A DNA stretch of 64,000 nt from Saccharopolyspora shandongensis (GTDB taxonomy: Bacteria; Actinomycetota; Actinomycetes; Mycobacteriales; Pseudonocardiaceae). The stretch is from assembly GCF_900106995.1 (NCBI RefSeq), contig NZ_FNOK01000032.1:42566-106565 (forward strand), written 5' to 3'. The stretch's first letter is position 1; every line of letters begins with the position of its first letter. Positions 33,892 through 42,304 of the stretch are shown one piece after another. The translations under genes and the position numbers were made by a program. Under the pieces are notes generated by a model, which was given only the letters and a program-made list of their open reading frames with translations, made no database searches and was not told the origin of the DNA.

Positions 33892-35267
33892 CGGGTGGCC
33901 GCCTTCCGCGTGTCGGTTTCGGTCAGGTCCTCCAGCGACCGGCCCGCGGTGGACAGGCCGAACAGCAGCGTGCACACCACGCCGACCGCCAGCACCGCGG
34001 TGGTCATGCCGAACACGCCCGCGAAGCCCAGCGACGCGGCGGACATGCCGATCACCGACGGCGCGATGATGCTGCCGATGCGGCCGAACGCGCTGGACAG
34101 CCCAGTGCCCGACGCGCGGATCCAGGTCGGGAACACCTCCGGGGTGTAGGAGTACACCGCCGCGTAGGTGCCGTTGAGGAAGAACGACAGCACCGCCGCC
34201 GCGGTCGTGATCATCACCGGGTCGGTCATCTGCGACATCCAGAACGCGCTGGCCGCCGCGCCCGCCAGGTACAGCGCGATGGTGTTCTTGCGGTCCAGGA
34301 ACTCGCCCAGCCACGCCGCCGAGAAGTAGCCCGGCACCTGCGCCAGGTAGATGATGATCGAGAACTCGAAGCTCTTGGTGACCGTGATGCCCTGCTGCAC
34401 CAGCAGCGTCGGGATCCAGGTGAAGAAGCCGTAGTAGGAGAAGGTGATCACGAACCAGATCAGCCAGGTGATCGCGGTGCGCCGCGCCATCCGGCCGGTC
34501 CACAGGAACTTCAGCGCGGAGAACAGGCCGATCTTGCGGGCCTCCGCGGGCTTGTCCACCGCGGTCTCCGGCACCGGCGGCAGCGGCGCCTTCGTCGCGG
34601 CCTGCACCTTGCGCTCCAGGTCCAGCACGACCGCCTCGGCTTCGGCGGTCCGGCCGTTGGCCAGCAGGTAGCGCGGCGATTCCGGCAGCGAACGCCGCCA
34701 CCACAGCAGCATCACGATCGGCACCGCGGTGATCACCTGCGCCCAGCGCCAGCCCTCGGGCAGCGGCTGCACCACGAACCGGCCCAGCAGCGCGGCCGCG
34801 ACGAAGCCGAAGGAGAAGAAGCCGGCCAGGGCGCCGACGAACCAGCCGCGCCGGGCGGCGGGGACGAACTCGGACAGGAACGGCGCGATGATCGCGCTCT
34901 CGGCGCCGGCGCCGAAACCGGCCAGCACCCGGGCGCCGAGGAAGATCTCGTAGTTCGGGGACATCGCGCCGACGATCGAGAACAGCGCGTAGACGGCCAG
35001 CGCCCACATCATCACCTTGCGGCGGCCGATGCGGTCGCCGAGCAGGCCCGCGCAGGTGGCGCCGAACAGGAAGCCGAACGGGGTGGCCGAGCCGATCAGG
35101 CCGAGCTGGGCGTTGGTCAGCCCCCATTCGTCTTGCACGCTGGGCAGCAGGAAGGCCACCACGGCGGAGTCCATCCCGTCGAAGGTGTAGCCGAGCCCGC
35201 CGAGCAGCAACAGCAGGTAGTGCGGCCGGCTCAGCGGGAGCCGGTCCAACCGGGCCAACAGGGACAC
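33888..35267 (-). CDS. MFS transporter, sugar-porter/aromatic-acid type
   Basis: A 459-residue 12-segment major facilitator. Helix 1 has GGLGYTFDGMDSAVVAFLLPS, then GSATPFGFLFGATCAGLLGDRIGRRKV (motif A with G-x-x-x-D-R-x-G-R-R), RVLAGFGAGAE, and RRSLPESPRYLLANGR (the PESPR motif of sugar porters). The YTPEVFPTWIRASGTGLSSAFGRIGS block is typical of the family importing sugars, aromatic acids or small organic acids. The GTG at 35267 follows GGAGG. First gene of the transporter-GAF-amidohydrolase operon and divergent from the RpiR regulator. Confidence 0.88.
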   Translation of the reverse strand: MSLLARLDRLPLSRPHYLLLLLGGLGYTFDGMDSAVVAFLLPSVQDEWGLTNAQLGLIGSATPFGFLFGATCAGLLGDRIGRRKVMMWALAVYALFSIVGAMSPNYEIFLGARVLAGFGAGAESAIIAPFLSEFVPAARRGWFVGALAGFFSFGFVAAALLGRFVVQPLPEGWRWAQVITAVPIVMLLWWRRSLPESPRYLLANGRTAEAEAVVLDLERKVQAATKAPLPPVPETAVDKPAEARKIGLFSALKFLWTGRMARRTAITWLIWFVITFSYYGFFTWIPTLLVQQGITVTKSFEFSIIIYLAQVPGYFSAAWLGEFLDRKNTIALYLAGAAASAFWMSQMTDPVMITTAAAVLSFFLNGTYAAVYSYTPEVFPTWIRASGTGLSSAFGRIGSIIAPSVIGMSAASLGFAGVFGMTTAVLAVGVVCTLLFGLSTAGRSLEDLTETDTRKAATR

Positions 35268-35429
35268 GAGGTGCCTCCAGGAGAGTTGCAGCACCGAACG
35301 AAGTGACCGGCAACATATAGTGCAGATGAACAGAAGTGCAATAGCTGTTGCGTTTTAAGCTCGTTACAGTGTGTATCGGCGCCTCGACGTGCACCGATGC
35401 GCCGCGATCGACCCGACGAGAGGAACGCG

Positions 35430-36323
35430 ATGACCGACAGCGCCACCACCAGCGCAGCCGGGGAATCCGACGGATTCGAGACCTGGCTGCGCGGGCGCGT
35501 GCCCGAGCGCGGGCTGCGCAGCAAGGGCGCGTCGGTGCTGGAGGTGCTGCTCACGCAGCCCCGGCGGGTGTCCTACAGCTCCGCAGCCGAGGCCGCCGAG
35601 CTGGCCGGCGTCAACGTCGCGACGGTCAGCCGGACCGCACAGGCGCTCGGCTTCAGCGGCTGGTCGGATCTGCAACAGGAGTTGCGCGCCCGGTACCTGT
35701 CCTCGCTGAGCGCACCGGACGTCGCCGCCGCGCAGCGCACCGAGGGCGAGCTGGGCGGCGCATCGCTGCGCCGCGACCTGGAGTCGCTGGCCGTGCTGAA
35801 CCGGCGACTGGACGACCAGCTGATCCGGACCATCGCCGAGGCGATCGCGCAGGCCCGGCGGGTGCTGATCATCGCCAACGGCAGCTACGTCGCCGTCGGC
35901 TCGGCGCTGGGGCACAACGTGCGGCTGGCCGGTTACGACGCGACGGTGGTGCGCGACGACGCCGACCTGGCCAACTCCGTGTCGCGGATCGAGCCGGGCG
36001 ACGTGCTGGTGGCGATCAGCTTCTGGCGGCTGTACCAGAGCACGGTGACGGCGGCCGAGGAGGCGAGCAGCCGCGGCGCGCGGGTCTTCGCGCTCACCGA
36101 CGCCGCGAGCCCCGCCCTGGCCGCCGCCGCGGAGCAGGTCGTGCTGATCCCTGCCGAGGGCGTGGCGTTCTTCCCCTCGCTCGCACCGGGCCTGGCGGTC
36201 GCCCAGGCCATCGTCGCCCAATTGTCCACAGTGGACCCCGAGCGGACCCGCAAGTCCATCGAAGCGGCCGAGACCCAGTGGTCCCGCTTCGGACTGATGC
36301 ACCGCCAGCCCCGGCGCGGCTGA
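35430..36323 (+). CDS. RpiR-family transcriptional regulator
   Basis: A 297-residue regulator with an N-terminal HTH (YSSAAEAAELAGVNVATVSRTAQALGFSGWSDLQQELR) and a C-terminal SIS domain (LIIANGSYVAVGSALGHNVRLAGYD, PGDVLVAISFWR, ARVFALTDAASPALAAAAEQVVL). The SIS domain often binds phosphosugars, but several RpiR proteins sense other ligands. It is divergent from the transporter operon and probably controls it. ATG follows GAGAGGAA. Between the starts the repeat AGTGCA occurs twice, 16 bases apart (in 35322-35345), as a possible operator. Confidence 0.85.
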   Translation: MTDSATTSAAGESDGFETWLRGRVPERGLRSKGASVLEVLLTQPRRVSYSSAAEAAELAGVNVATVSRTAQALGFSGWSDLQQELRARYLSSLSAPDVAAAQRTEGELGGASLRRDLESLAVLNRRLDDQLIRTIAEAIAQARRVLIIANGSYVAVGSALGHNVRLAGYDATVVRDDADLANSVSRIEPGDVLVAISFWRLYQSTVTAAEEASSRGARVFALTDAASPALAAAAEQVVLIPAEGVAFFPSLAPGLAVAQAIVAQLSTVDPERTRKSIEAAETQWSRFGLMHRQPRRG

Positions 36324-36466
36324 ACGCGTTCCGGCCGGGCTGGCGGTTCGTTCAAGACGGGCTCCGCCAAGCGGTCGAGACTGCCGGCATGAACGAGAAC
36401 GCGGCAGCACGGCGAAGCGAGGAGCCGGATCCGTCCCTGCGTTCACCTGCTCGATCCTGCCGGAAC

Positions 36467-36489
36467 CACACCGGGCGTTCGCCGGTGTG
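36467..36489. terminator. Hairpin between convergent RpiR and PucR genes
   Basis: CACACCGG (36467-36474) and CCGGTGTG (36482-36489) form a perfect 8-bp stem with a 7-base loop, 15 bases beyond the end of the PucR-type gene. Confidence 0.6.
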
Positions 36490-36504
36490 CCACAACACGA
36501 TTCG

Positions 36505-37539
36505 TCAGTCGTCCAGCAACCGCCACGAAGTGAGGGCGAGCCTGGCCCGCGTCAGTCCGGTGGGGTCGGCGAGGTCGATGTCCAGGGCTTTCCCGATCTG
36601 CTCCAGTCGGCGGGCGACGCTGCTGTGGTGCAGGTGGAGGAGTTCGGCGGCCCGACGCAGAGAACCTGCGGCGCAGTAGACGTCCAAGGTCTCCAGGTCC
36701 TCCGGATTGCCTGCCACGCGGGCGATCGCCGACACATCGCCGTTGTCCCGCGCGACGTCGTCGGGCACGTGCGCGAGAAGCGCCAACGCCCCCAAATCGT
36801 CGAAGTGGACCACCGGCCCGCGCGAGGTGGTGAAGCGCAGGGCGGTGCGGGCTTCCCGCCAGGACCGGTCGGGGTTTCCGGCGGCGCCGATGCCCGCGCG
36901 CACACCCGCCGGAAACCGGGCCGGGTCCACAGTGGTCGCCAGGATGACGCCCACGTCGGCCAGCGGCGCCGCCTTCACCAGGCGGGCCGGGCAGATCACG
37001 CCGCCGACCTGGTCGAGCGGCAGCCTCGACCGCACGGCGACGACGCGGATCGGCAGGTCGGCGGCGAAACCCAGCAGCCGCAGGGCCCGGCTCCTGGCCG
37101 CTTCGTCACTGTCGACGCTGATCACCAGCTCGACCAGGGCGGGGTCGGCCATGGTGGTGCGCGCCGGGCCGTAACGCTCGACCACCGCCGCGGCCGCGAT
37201 GGCGAGCCGTTCCAGCAGCAGTTCGTCGAGCGAGATGGGCGGGCCGACGCGTTCCAGCCACACCTCGCCGATCTCCTCCTCGTCGAGCACGATCGGCACG
37301 GTGGTGGGCGTGGGTGACGTTGGGGCGGAGGCTGCCGCGCCGTCGTGCGAGATGCGGATCGACCGTCCCGTGCCGTGCAGCCGAATCCCGGCGACGCACT
37401 CGGCCAGACCCGCCGAGGCCCGCGCGAGCGCCGGGAGATCCACCCGCCGGCGCATCAGCGTGTCGTAGAACATCACGACGCGGAGCGCGCCTTCCGCTTC
37501 CGAATCCAACCGCGACAGCCGCGCGGCCAATGCCTCCAT
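36505..37539 (-). CDS. PucR/CdaR-type transcriptional regulator
   Basis: A 344-residue regulator whose C-terminal HTH is the PucR_HTH type: LETLDVYCAAGSLRRAAELLHLHHSSVARRLEQIGKALDIDL (described in part). The preceding region is a degenerate GGDEF-like sensory segment (VGVILATTVDPARFPAGVRAGIG). It is divergent from the alpha/beta hydrolase gene by 95 bases and may regulate it. No good ribosome site precedes the ATG at 37539; a later start is possible. Ligand unknown. Confidence 0.82.
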   Translation of the reverse strand: MEALAARLSRLDSEAEGALRVVMFYDTLMRRRVDLPALARASAGLAECVAGIRLHGTGRSIRISHDGAAASAPTSPTPTTVPIVLDEEEIGEVWLERVGPPISLDELLLERLAIAAAAVVERYGPARTTMADPALVELVISVDSDEAARSRALRLLGFAADLPIRVVAVRSRLPLDQVGGVICPARLVKAAPLADVGVILATTVDPARFPAGVRAGIGAAGNPDRSWREARTALRFTTSRGPVVHFDDLGALALLAHVPDDVARDNGDVSAIARVAGNPEDLETLDVYCAAGSLRRAAELLHLHHSSVARRLEQIGKALDIDLADPTGLTRARLALTSWRLLDD

Positions 37540-37634
37540 GCCAGGAGGATATGCGGCGATCGTCGCGCTGCCGGGGCGAATCGCGCGACGCGTGGCGGAT
37601 GCCCTCCCGGGCGCGGTTGGCCAGGATCGTGGTC

Positions 37635-38531
37635 ATGGATCCCGAACTGGAAGCGTTCATCCCGCTGTTCCCCAAGGCCGACCTGAGCGACCCGGTCGCC
37701 GCGCGCGAGAACTTCGCCGAGCTCGCCGCGGCCATGCCGGTACCGGACTCCGCCGACATGCAGGTCGAGGACCGCTCGGTGCCCGCCGATCCGGAGGTGC
37801 CGGTGCGGATCTACCGCCTGCGGGCGGCGCAGGGCGCCATCGTCTGGTTGCACGGCGGCGGATTCGTCATGGGCGACCTGGACACCGAGCACCCGTGGGC
37901 CACCCGGATGGCGGACCTCTCGGGGGCGGTGGTGATCTCGGTGGGCTACCGCCTGGCCCCGGAGAATCCGTTCCCGGCCGCGCTGGACGATGTCTGCGCC
38001 GTGCTGACCTGGGCGGCCGAGCACGCGGCCGAACTCGGCGTCGACCCGGAGCGGATCGCCGTCGGAGGTCACAGCGCCGGCGCGGGGCTCGCCGCCGCGG
38101 CGGCGTTGCGCGCCCGCGACCGGCAGGGGCCGCCGATCCGCTTCCAGCTGCTCAACCAGCCCGGGCTCGACGACCGGCAGGAGACCTGGTCCGCGCGGCA
38201 GTTCACCGACACGCCCTGGATGACTCGCGGCAAGGTCGCCGAAATGTGGCGCCACTACCTGGGTTCCGCACCTGCCACGCCGCATGCCGCCCCGGCGCGG
38301 GCCGCCGACCTCTCCGACCTGCCGCCCGCCTACATCGCCACCGCGGAACTCTGCCCGAACCGCGACGAAGGCATCGACTACGCCCTGCGCCTGTTGCAGG
38401 CGGGCGTGCCGGTCGAGCTGCACCAGTGGCACGGCACGTTCCACGGGTCGCAGGCGATCCTGTCCGCCGAGGTTTCCCAGCGGCAGATCGCCGAGCTCGG
38501 CGCAGTCCTGCGCCGCGCCCTGGCGGGATGA
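37635..38531 (+). CDS. Alpha/beta hydrolase, hormone-sensitive-lipase-like esterase
   Basis: A 298-residue serine hydrolase. It has the oxyanion-hole HGGGFVMGD near residue 72, the nucleophile elbow GHSAGAG near 142, catalytic Asp in a TAELCPNRDEGIDYA region, and His in HGTFHGSQ near the C-terminus. The pattern fits the HSL family of cytosolic esterases for short acyl or aryl esters. ATG at 37635 has an AGGA upstream. Divergent from a PucR-type regulator, which may control it. Confidence 0.88.
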   Translation: MDPELEAFIPLFPKADLSDPVAARENFAELAAAMPVPDSADMQVEDRSVPADPEVPVRIYRLRAAQGAIVWLHGGGFVMGDLDTEHPWATRMADLSGAVVISVGYRLAPENPFPAALDDVCAVLTWAAEHAAELGVDPERIAVGGHSAGAGLAAAAALRARDRQGPPIRFQLLNQPGLDDRQETWSARQFTDTPWMTRGKVAEMWRHYLGSAPATPHAAPARAADLSDLPPAYIATAELCPNRDEGIDYALRLLQAGVPVELHQWHGTFHGSQAILSAEVSQRQIAELGAVLRRALAG

Positions 38532-38596
38532 GGTGACGCGTTCCCACCTCCGCCGCGGGCGCGCCGAATCCGCGCTGGGGCTTGCGGACCGGCGCG

Positions 38597-38631
38597 TTGG
38601 GGTGCGACCCCGGATCCGGATCGCACCCCAA
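38597..38631. terminator. Strong bidirectional terminator
   Basis: TTGGGGTGCGA (38597-38607) and TCGCACCCCAA (38621-38631) form a perfect 11-bp stem, with a CCGGATCCGG palindrome in the loop. It lies between convergent genes ending at 38531 and 38657. Confidence 0.8.
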
Positions 38632-38656
38632 CCCCCGACGCCGCTCGCGCGAACCC

Positions 38657-39370
38657 TCAGATGCCGCCCACCCGCGGGAGCGGGATCTCCGGCACCAGCC
38701 TCGGCCGGAATCCCACGTCGCTCGACGCAGTCGACGGCGCCGGCGCTCCGACCACCGCCGTCCAGTGCGCGAGGTACTTGGCCGCCTCGGCCGCCAGCAA
38801 CGCGTCCAGCTCCACCCGGTTCGCGTTCTTGCGCAGCCGCAACGGTTTTCCGCGGCGCACGTCGAGCACCATCGGCGTCGCCCCCGGCCGCAGGGCCGGC
38901 ATCGCGTGCTCCAGGAGCCGCAGCGCCAGGCTCGCCGAATCCGTGCCGAGCTCGGGCTCCTTCAGATACGGCAGCACGACCTCGGTGCGGCCGTCCTGGC
39001 GCCGCAGCGCCAGCGAACTCCGGTCCGAGATGGTGACCGCGAGGCCGCCGATGTTCCACCGAGCGGAGGTCATCGGCACGCCGACCGCCTTCGCCCGGCC
39101 CCACCAGCGCTGGAATCCCGCGTGCAGCTCCTGGAAGTGAGGCTGCTGCACCGGGCGCGCCTGCCGCACCGCCACCGCGACGATCTCAGTCGCGTCCGGC
39201 GACGTCACCGCCCGCCGCAACGCCAGCCGGAACGGCCCGTAGAACGCCCAAGCCATGCTCGTCTCATCGAGGTAGATCTCCCGCTGGTCCCGCACGATGC
39301 CCGCGCAACCGCGCGGCGTGCTGCGCATGTAGTCGAGGAACGAACCGAGACTGATCTGCACACCGTCCAC
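38657..39370 (-). CDS. Hypothetical protein behind an SOS-box promoter
   Basis: A 237-residue basic protein without membrane segments, signal peptide or a motif I recognise. Features: LGSFLDYMRSTPRGCAG at the N-terminus, a Trp-rich FQRWWGRAKAVG segment near residue 85, and a Lys/Arg-rich RRGKPLRLRKNANRVELD near 190 that could contact nucleic acid. The GTG at 39370 follows GGGAAGGGG. Upstream lies a good LexA-type box overlapping the -35 region of a TAGAAT -10. This suggests DNA-damage induction (inference). No relative named from memory. Confidence 0.65.
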   Translation of the reverse strand: MDGVQISLGSFLDYMRSTPRGCAGIVRDQREIYLDETSMAWAFYGPFRLALRRAVTSPDATEIVAVAVRQARPVQQPHFQELHAGFQRWWGRAKAVGVPMTSARWNIGGLAVTISDRSSLALRRQDGRTEVVLPYLKEPELGTDSASLALRLLEHAMPALRPGATPMVLDVRRGKPLRLRKNANRVELDALLAAEAAKYLAHWTAVVGAPAPSTASSDVGFRPRLVPEIPLPRVGGI

Positions 39371-39481
39371 GAGTGCCCCTTCCCGCGGTCGAGGGCAGCA
39401 TCCAGCGCCACTGCGATCCGTCCTCGAAGGAGACGATCCACAGTGGTCTAAACGCGCCCAAACCCCCTGCCCGACAACATC

Positions 39482-39520
39482 ATTCTAGCACTTCGACGCT
39501 GGTTTTAGAACGTTTGTTCG
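39482..39520 (-). promoter_or_regulatory. LexA/SOS box and -10 element of the hypothetical gene
   Basis: AGAACGTTTGTTCG (39507-39520) matches the actinobacterial/Bacillus LexA consensus CGAAC-N4-GTTCG except one end base. On the minus strand a TAGAAT -10-like hexamer lies at 39482-39487, 19 bases downstream, so LexA would cover the -35 region. Confidence 0.6.
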
Positions 39521-39562
39521 TCACCTTTTCGAGGGTTCGCGACGCCCGGCCAGGCGCCTCGC

Positions 39563-39587
39563 GGCGGCACCACCCGGTGGTGCCGCC
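39563..39587 (-). terminator. Terminator after the MFS gene
   Basis: GGCGGCACCACC (39563-39574) and GGTGGTGCCGCC (39576-39587) are perfectly complementary; in RNA the inner pairs would open to form the loop. It follows the MFS stop by 50 bases and separates it from the SOS promoter. Confidence 0.7.
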
Positions 39588-39636
39588 GGCATCGTCAACC
39601 GGCTCGCCGATGCTCGGGATGCGATGGCTTCACCGA

Positions 39637-40818
39637 TCATCTCCGCCGCACCAGCACCGCTAACGGCAGCACGGCCAGCACTCCGCCCACCACTCCCAGC
39701 GCCGCGAATCCACCTGCCGCGAGGATCGCCGTGGAGGCGAGGCTCGCGACCGCGGCCGCGCCCCACACCGCTGCGTCCACGGCGCCCTCGATCTGCATCC
39801 GGTCCGCTGCCGGCAACTGCCGGGTGATCTGCCCGCTGCCGCCGACGAAGCACAGGTTCCACCCGTAGCCCAGCAGGAACAGCGCCGCAATGCGCAGCGG
39901 ATCGCCCTCGCCGAACGCGGCGACCGCACTGGACAGGACGAGCGCGGCCAGGCCCGCCGCCATCACCGGCCGGGCGCCGAACCGGTCCACCAATCGCCCG
40001 GTGACCGGGGAGAGCACGAACATGCCGAGCGTGTGCGCTGACAACACCGCACCGACCTCGCCCAACCCCGCACCGCGGTGGTGCATGTCAAGCGGCGCCG
40101 CCGTCATGATCCCGACCATCACCACCTGGGCGCTCGCCATCACCAGCAGCGCACTGCGGGCCGCAGGCACCCGCAGCAGACGCCCGGGCCGCACTCCCGG
40201 CACCCCGTCCCGCACGCCCGCTCCGGCAGGCACGCCGAACCCAGCGACCACACCCAACGCACAACATGCCGCAGCGGCGAGGAAGGCGCAGACCGGCCCG
40301 GGCCAGCCGAGCGGCCCGCCGAGCGCCGCCGTGGGCGCGATCAGCAGCGGCCCGCCCACGGCGCCGAGGGTGGCCGCCCAGACGACCACGCCGATCGCCT
40401 GCCCTCGCCGGTGCGACGGGTACATCTCCGCAGCCGCGTACCGGGACAACTGCGCGCCGGCGTTGCCGATACCGAGCAGCAGCAATCCCGCGCACAGTCC
40501 GACCGCGTCCCGATGGATCGCGGCCAGGGCGGCGGCCAAACCACCTGCGGCGGCAAGGCCGTAACCGAGCAGCAGCCCGACTCGCCGGCCCCACCGGCTC
40601 ATCCCGCGGCTGAGCAGCAACGCGCCCAGGCCGGTGCCGATGACACCGGCGGTGTTGGGCACCGCGGCCCACGTCGTGCCCAGCTGCTCTCCGGCGACGA
40701 TCGTGCTCACTGCGCTCGCAATGCCCATCGCCGCGTTCATCACCACGGTGCCCGCGCACAGAGCCCGTGTCGCGCGTCGCCGCCGATCGATCGTCCCAGC
40801 TCGAAGCATGGTCATCAC
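39637..40818 (-). CDS. MFS transporter, 12-segment exporter type
   Basis: A 393-residue transporter with 12 hydrophobic segments. Motif A-like loop SRGMSRWGRRVGLLLGYGLAAAGG, the RYAAAEMYPSHRRGQAIGVVVWAATLGAVGGPLL segment and TGRLVDRFGARPVMAAG in the second half are typical MFS features. The gene is unusually rich in Ala and Gly, with a basic N-terminus RAGTIDRRRRATR. Substrate unknown. Divergent from an Lrp/AsnC regulator 97 bases away, which likely controls it; that suggests an amino acid or related metabolite as cargo. Start is GTG 40818 or the adjacent ATG. Confidence 0.82.
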   Translation of the reverse strand: MMTMLRAGTIDRRRRATRALCAGTVVMNAAMGIASAVSTIVAGEQLGTTWAAVPNTAGVIGTGLGALLLSRGMSRWGRRVGLLLGYGLAAAGGLAAALAAIHRDAVGLCAGLLLLGIGNAGAQLSRYAAAEMYPSHRRGQAIGVVVWAATLGAVGGPLLIAPTAALGGPLGWPGPVCAFLAAAACCALGVVAGFGVPAGAGVRDGVPGVRPGRLLRVPAARSALLVMASAQVVMVGIMTAAPLDMHHRGAGLGEVGAVLSAHTLGMFVLSPVTGRLVDRFGARPVMAAGLAALVLSSAVAAFGEGDPLRIAALFLLGYGWNLCFVGGSGQITRQLPAADRMQIEGAVDAAVWGAAAVASLASTAILAAGGFAALGVVGGVLAVLPLAVLVRRR

Positions 40819-40915
40819 AGTAGAAAACCGGTTCGGCGACTTGAATGTTCGAAAAGCGGTGATCGACGTCGTTCGGTTGTTGATCGCAAGGCGACGATGC
40901 CCTGATACTTTCCGA

Positions 40916-41407
40916 ATGGAGAAGCCGCTCGATCAGACCGACTGGCGCATCCTCGCCGAACTCCAGGAGAACGGCCGGCTGTCGTACAACCAGCTGGGCC
41001 GCCGGGTCAACCTGTCATCGCCCGCAGTGGCCGAACGGGTGCGCAGGCTGGAGGAAGCCGGGGTGATCACCGGCTACCAGGCCCGGGTGGACCCGGCGAA
41101 GGCGGGCCTGCCGCTGACTGCGTTCGTGCAGATGCGCTGCCAGCTCGGCCGCTGCCTGTTGAAGACCACCACCGCGGCCGACCTTCCCGAAGTCGCCGAG
41201 GTGCACAAGCTCAGCGGCAGCTCGTGCAGCATGCTCAAGGTCCGGGTGGCGTCGATGCGGCACTTGGAGGGCCTGTTCGAGCGGCTCGGCGAGCACGGCG
41301 AGATGCACTCGTACGTCGTGCTGTCCACCCAGTACGAGGGGCGACCGGTCGAGCCCTCGCCAACCGACGCCCGCCCGGTCACCGACCCGGCCGGCTGGAG
41401 TCGCTGA
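40916..41407 (+). CDS. Lrp/AsnC-family regulator
   Basis: A 163-residue regulator with the Lrp HTH at about residues 5-50 (LDQTDWRILAELQENGRLSYNQLGRRVNLSSPAVAERVRRLEEAGVI, in part) and a C-terminal RAM/ligand domain (VAEVHKLSGSSCSMLKVRV). The GYQARVDPAKAGLPLTAF linker is standard. It forms octameric particles in the family and senses an amino acid. Divergent from the MFS gene, so an amino-acid-responsive exporter pair is plausible. ATG at 40916. Confidence 0.9.
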   Translation: MEKPLDQTDWRILAELQENGRLSYNQLGRRVNLSSPAVAERVRRLEEAGVITGYQARVDPAKAGLPLTAFVQMRCQLGRCLLKTTTAADLPEVAEVHKLSGSSCSMLKVRVASMRHLEGLFERLGEHGEMHSYVVLSTQYEGRPVEPSPTDARPVTDPAGWSR

Positions 41408-41408
41408 C

Positions 41409-41457
41409 GAGCGGCGCCTGCCGCGATCTCGTCGCAGGACCGGCCGTTTCGCCGCTC
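41409..41457. terminator. Branched hairpin between convergent genes
   Basis: GAGCGGCG (41409-41416) pairs with CGCCGCTC (41450-41457), enclosing an inner CCTGC/GCAGG stem. It lies immediately after the Lrp stop and before the end of the beta-lactamase-like gene. Confidence 0.5.
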
Positions 41458-41471
41458 CGGGTCGGCCGCGC

Positions 41472-42263
41472 TCAGCCGAGAGCCCGGTGCACGGCCCGCC
41501 CGAGGCTCGCGATCGCATCGCAGGCCGGTCCGCCGCGGTAGCTCGCGGCGGAGCGCTCGTCGGTGAGCTCGTCGACCAGCACCGCCACCACCGCGCGCGG
41601 CCGGTCGTCGCCGATCAGCCCCACGTCGTGGCGCAGCCCGAGCAGCTCGCCGGTCTTGTTCCAGCACTGCGCGCCGTCCGGCAGCAGCGCGGGCAGCCGG
41701 TCCCGGACCTGCTGCCGCGACAGGACGTCGAGCGCGTGCTCGGTCAGCTCCGGCGGCAGCGCCGATCCGCCGGCCAGCGCGGCGAGCACGCGCGCCTGGT
41801 CCAGCGCCGTGGTCTCGTTGCGGCCCGGGGCGTTGACGTCCATCAGCCGCCGCTGGACCTGGGTCGCCGTGCAGCCCAGGTCGGCGGCGCAGGCCCGGAT
41901 CGCCTCGAACCCGACCGCGTCGATCACCGCGTTCGTGGCGGCGTTGTCGCTGATCACGATCATCAGCGTGATCAGGTCCCGCAGCGAGATCGCCGTCACG
42001 CTGGGAAGTTCCCGCAGCACCCCGAACCCGCCGGCCCGCTCGGCGGGCAACTCGACCTCGGCGTCCAGCCCGAGCCGCCCTTCGCGCACGGCGCGCAGCG
42101 CGGTGATCATGATCAGGACCTTGATCGTGCTGGCGGCGTGCACGACCCGCTCGGCGTCGACCAGCACCGGTTCCCGCTCGTCGAGATCCCAGGCGGCGAA
42201 CCCGATCCGCCCGGGCAGACCCCCGAACACCGCCTCGGCCCGCAACCGCTCCGCAAACCCCAC
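41472..42263 (-). CDS. Class A beta-lactamase-like serine hydrolase lacking Glu166
   Basis: A 263-residue class A serine beta-lactamase/transpeptidase fold. The catalytic STIK is at residues 45-48, SDN at 105-107, and KTG at 203-205. The Omega-loop that normally reads R-x-E-P-E-L-N reads RRLMDVN here, so the general base Glu166 is replaced by Leu (about residue 140). No signal peptide is visible, so it is probably cytoplasmic. A canonical beta-lactamase is unlikely; amide or ester hydrolysis of another substrate, or D-amino-acid/peptide processing, is possible. GTG at 42263 follows GGGAGG. Sits after the two permease genes. Confidence 0.85.
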   Translation of the reverse strand: MGFAERLRAEAVFGGLPGRIGFAAWDLDEREPVLVDAERVVHAASTIKVLIMITALRAVREGRLGLDAEVELPAERAGGFGVLRELPSVTAISLRDLITLMIVISDNAATNAVIDAVGFEAIRACAADLGCTATQVQRRLMDVNAPGRNETTALDQARVLAALAGGSALPPELTEHALDVLSRQQVRDRLPALLPDGAQCWNKTGELLGLRHDVGLIGDDRPRAVVAVLVDELTDERSAASYRGGPACDAIASLGRAVHRALG

Positions 42264-42304
42264 CACGCGCCTCCCAACTGATTCCTCGGGCGGGCCTGCC
42301 CGGG

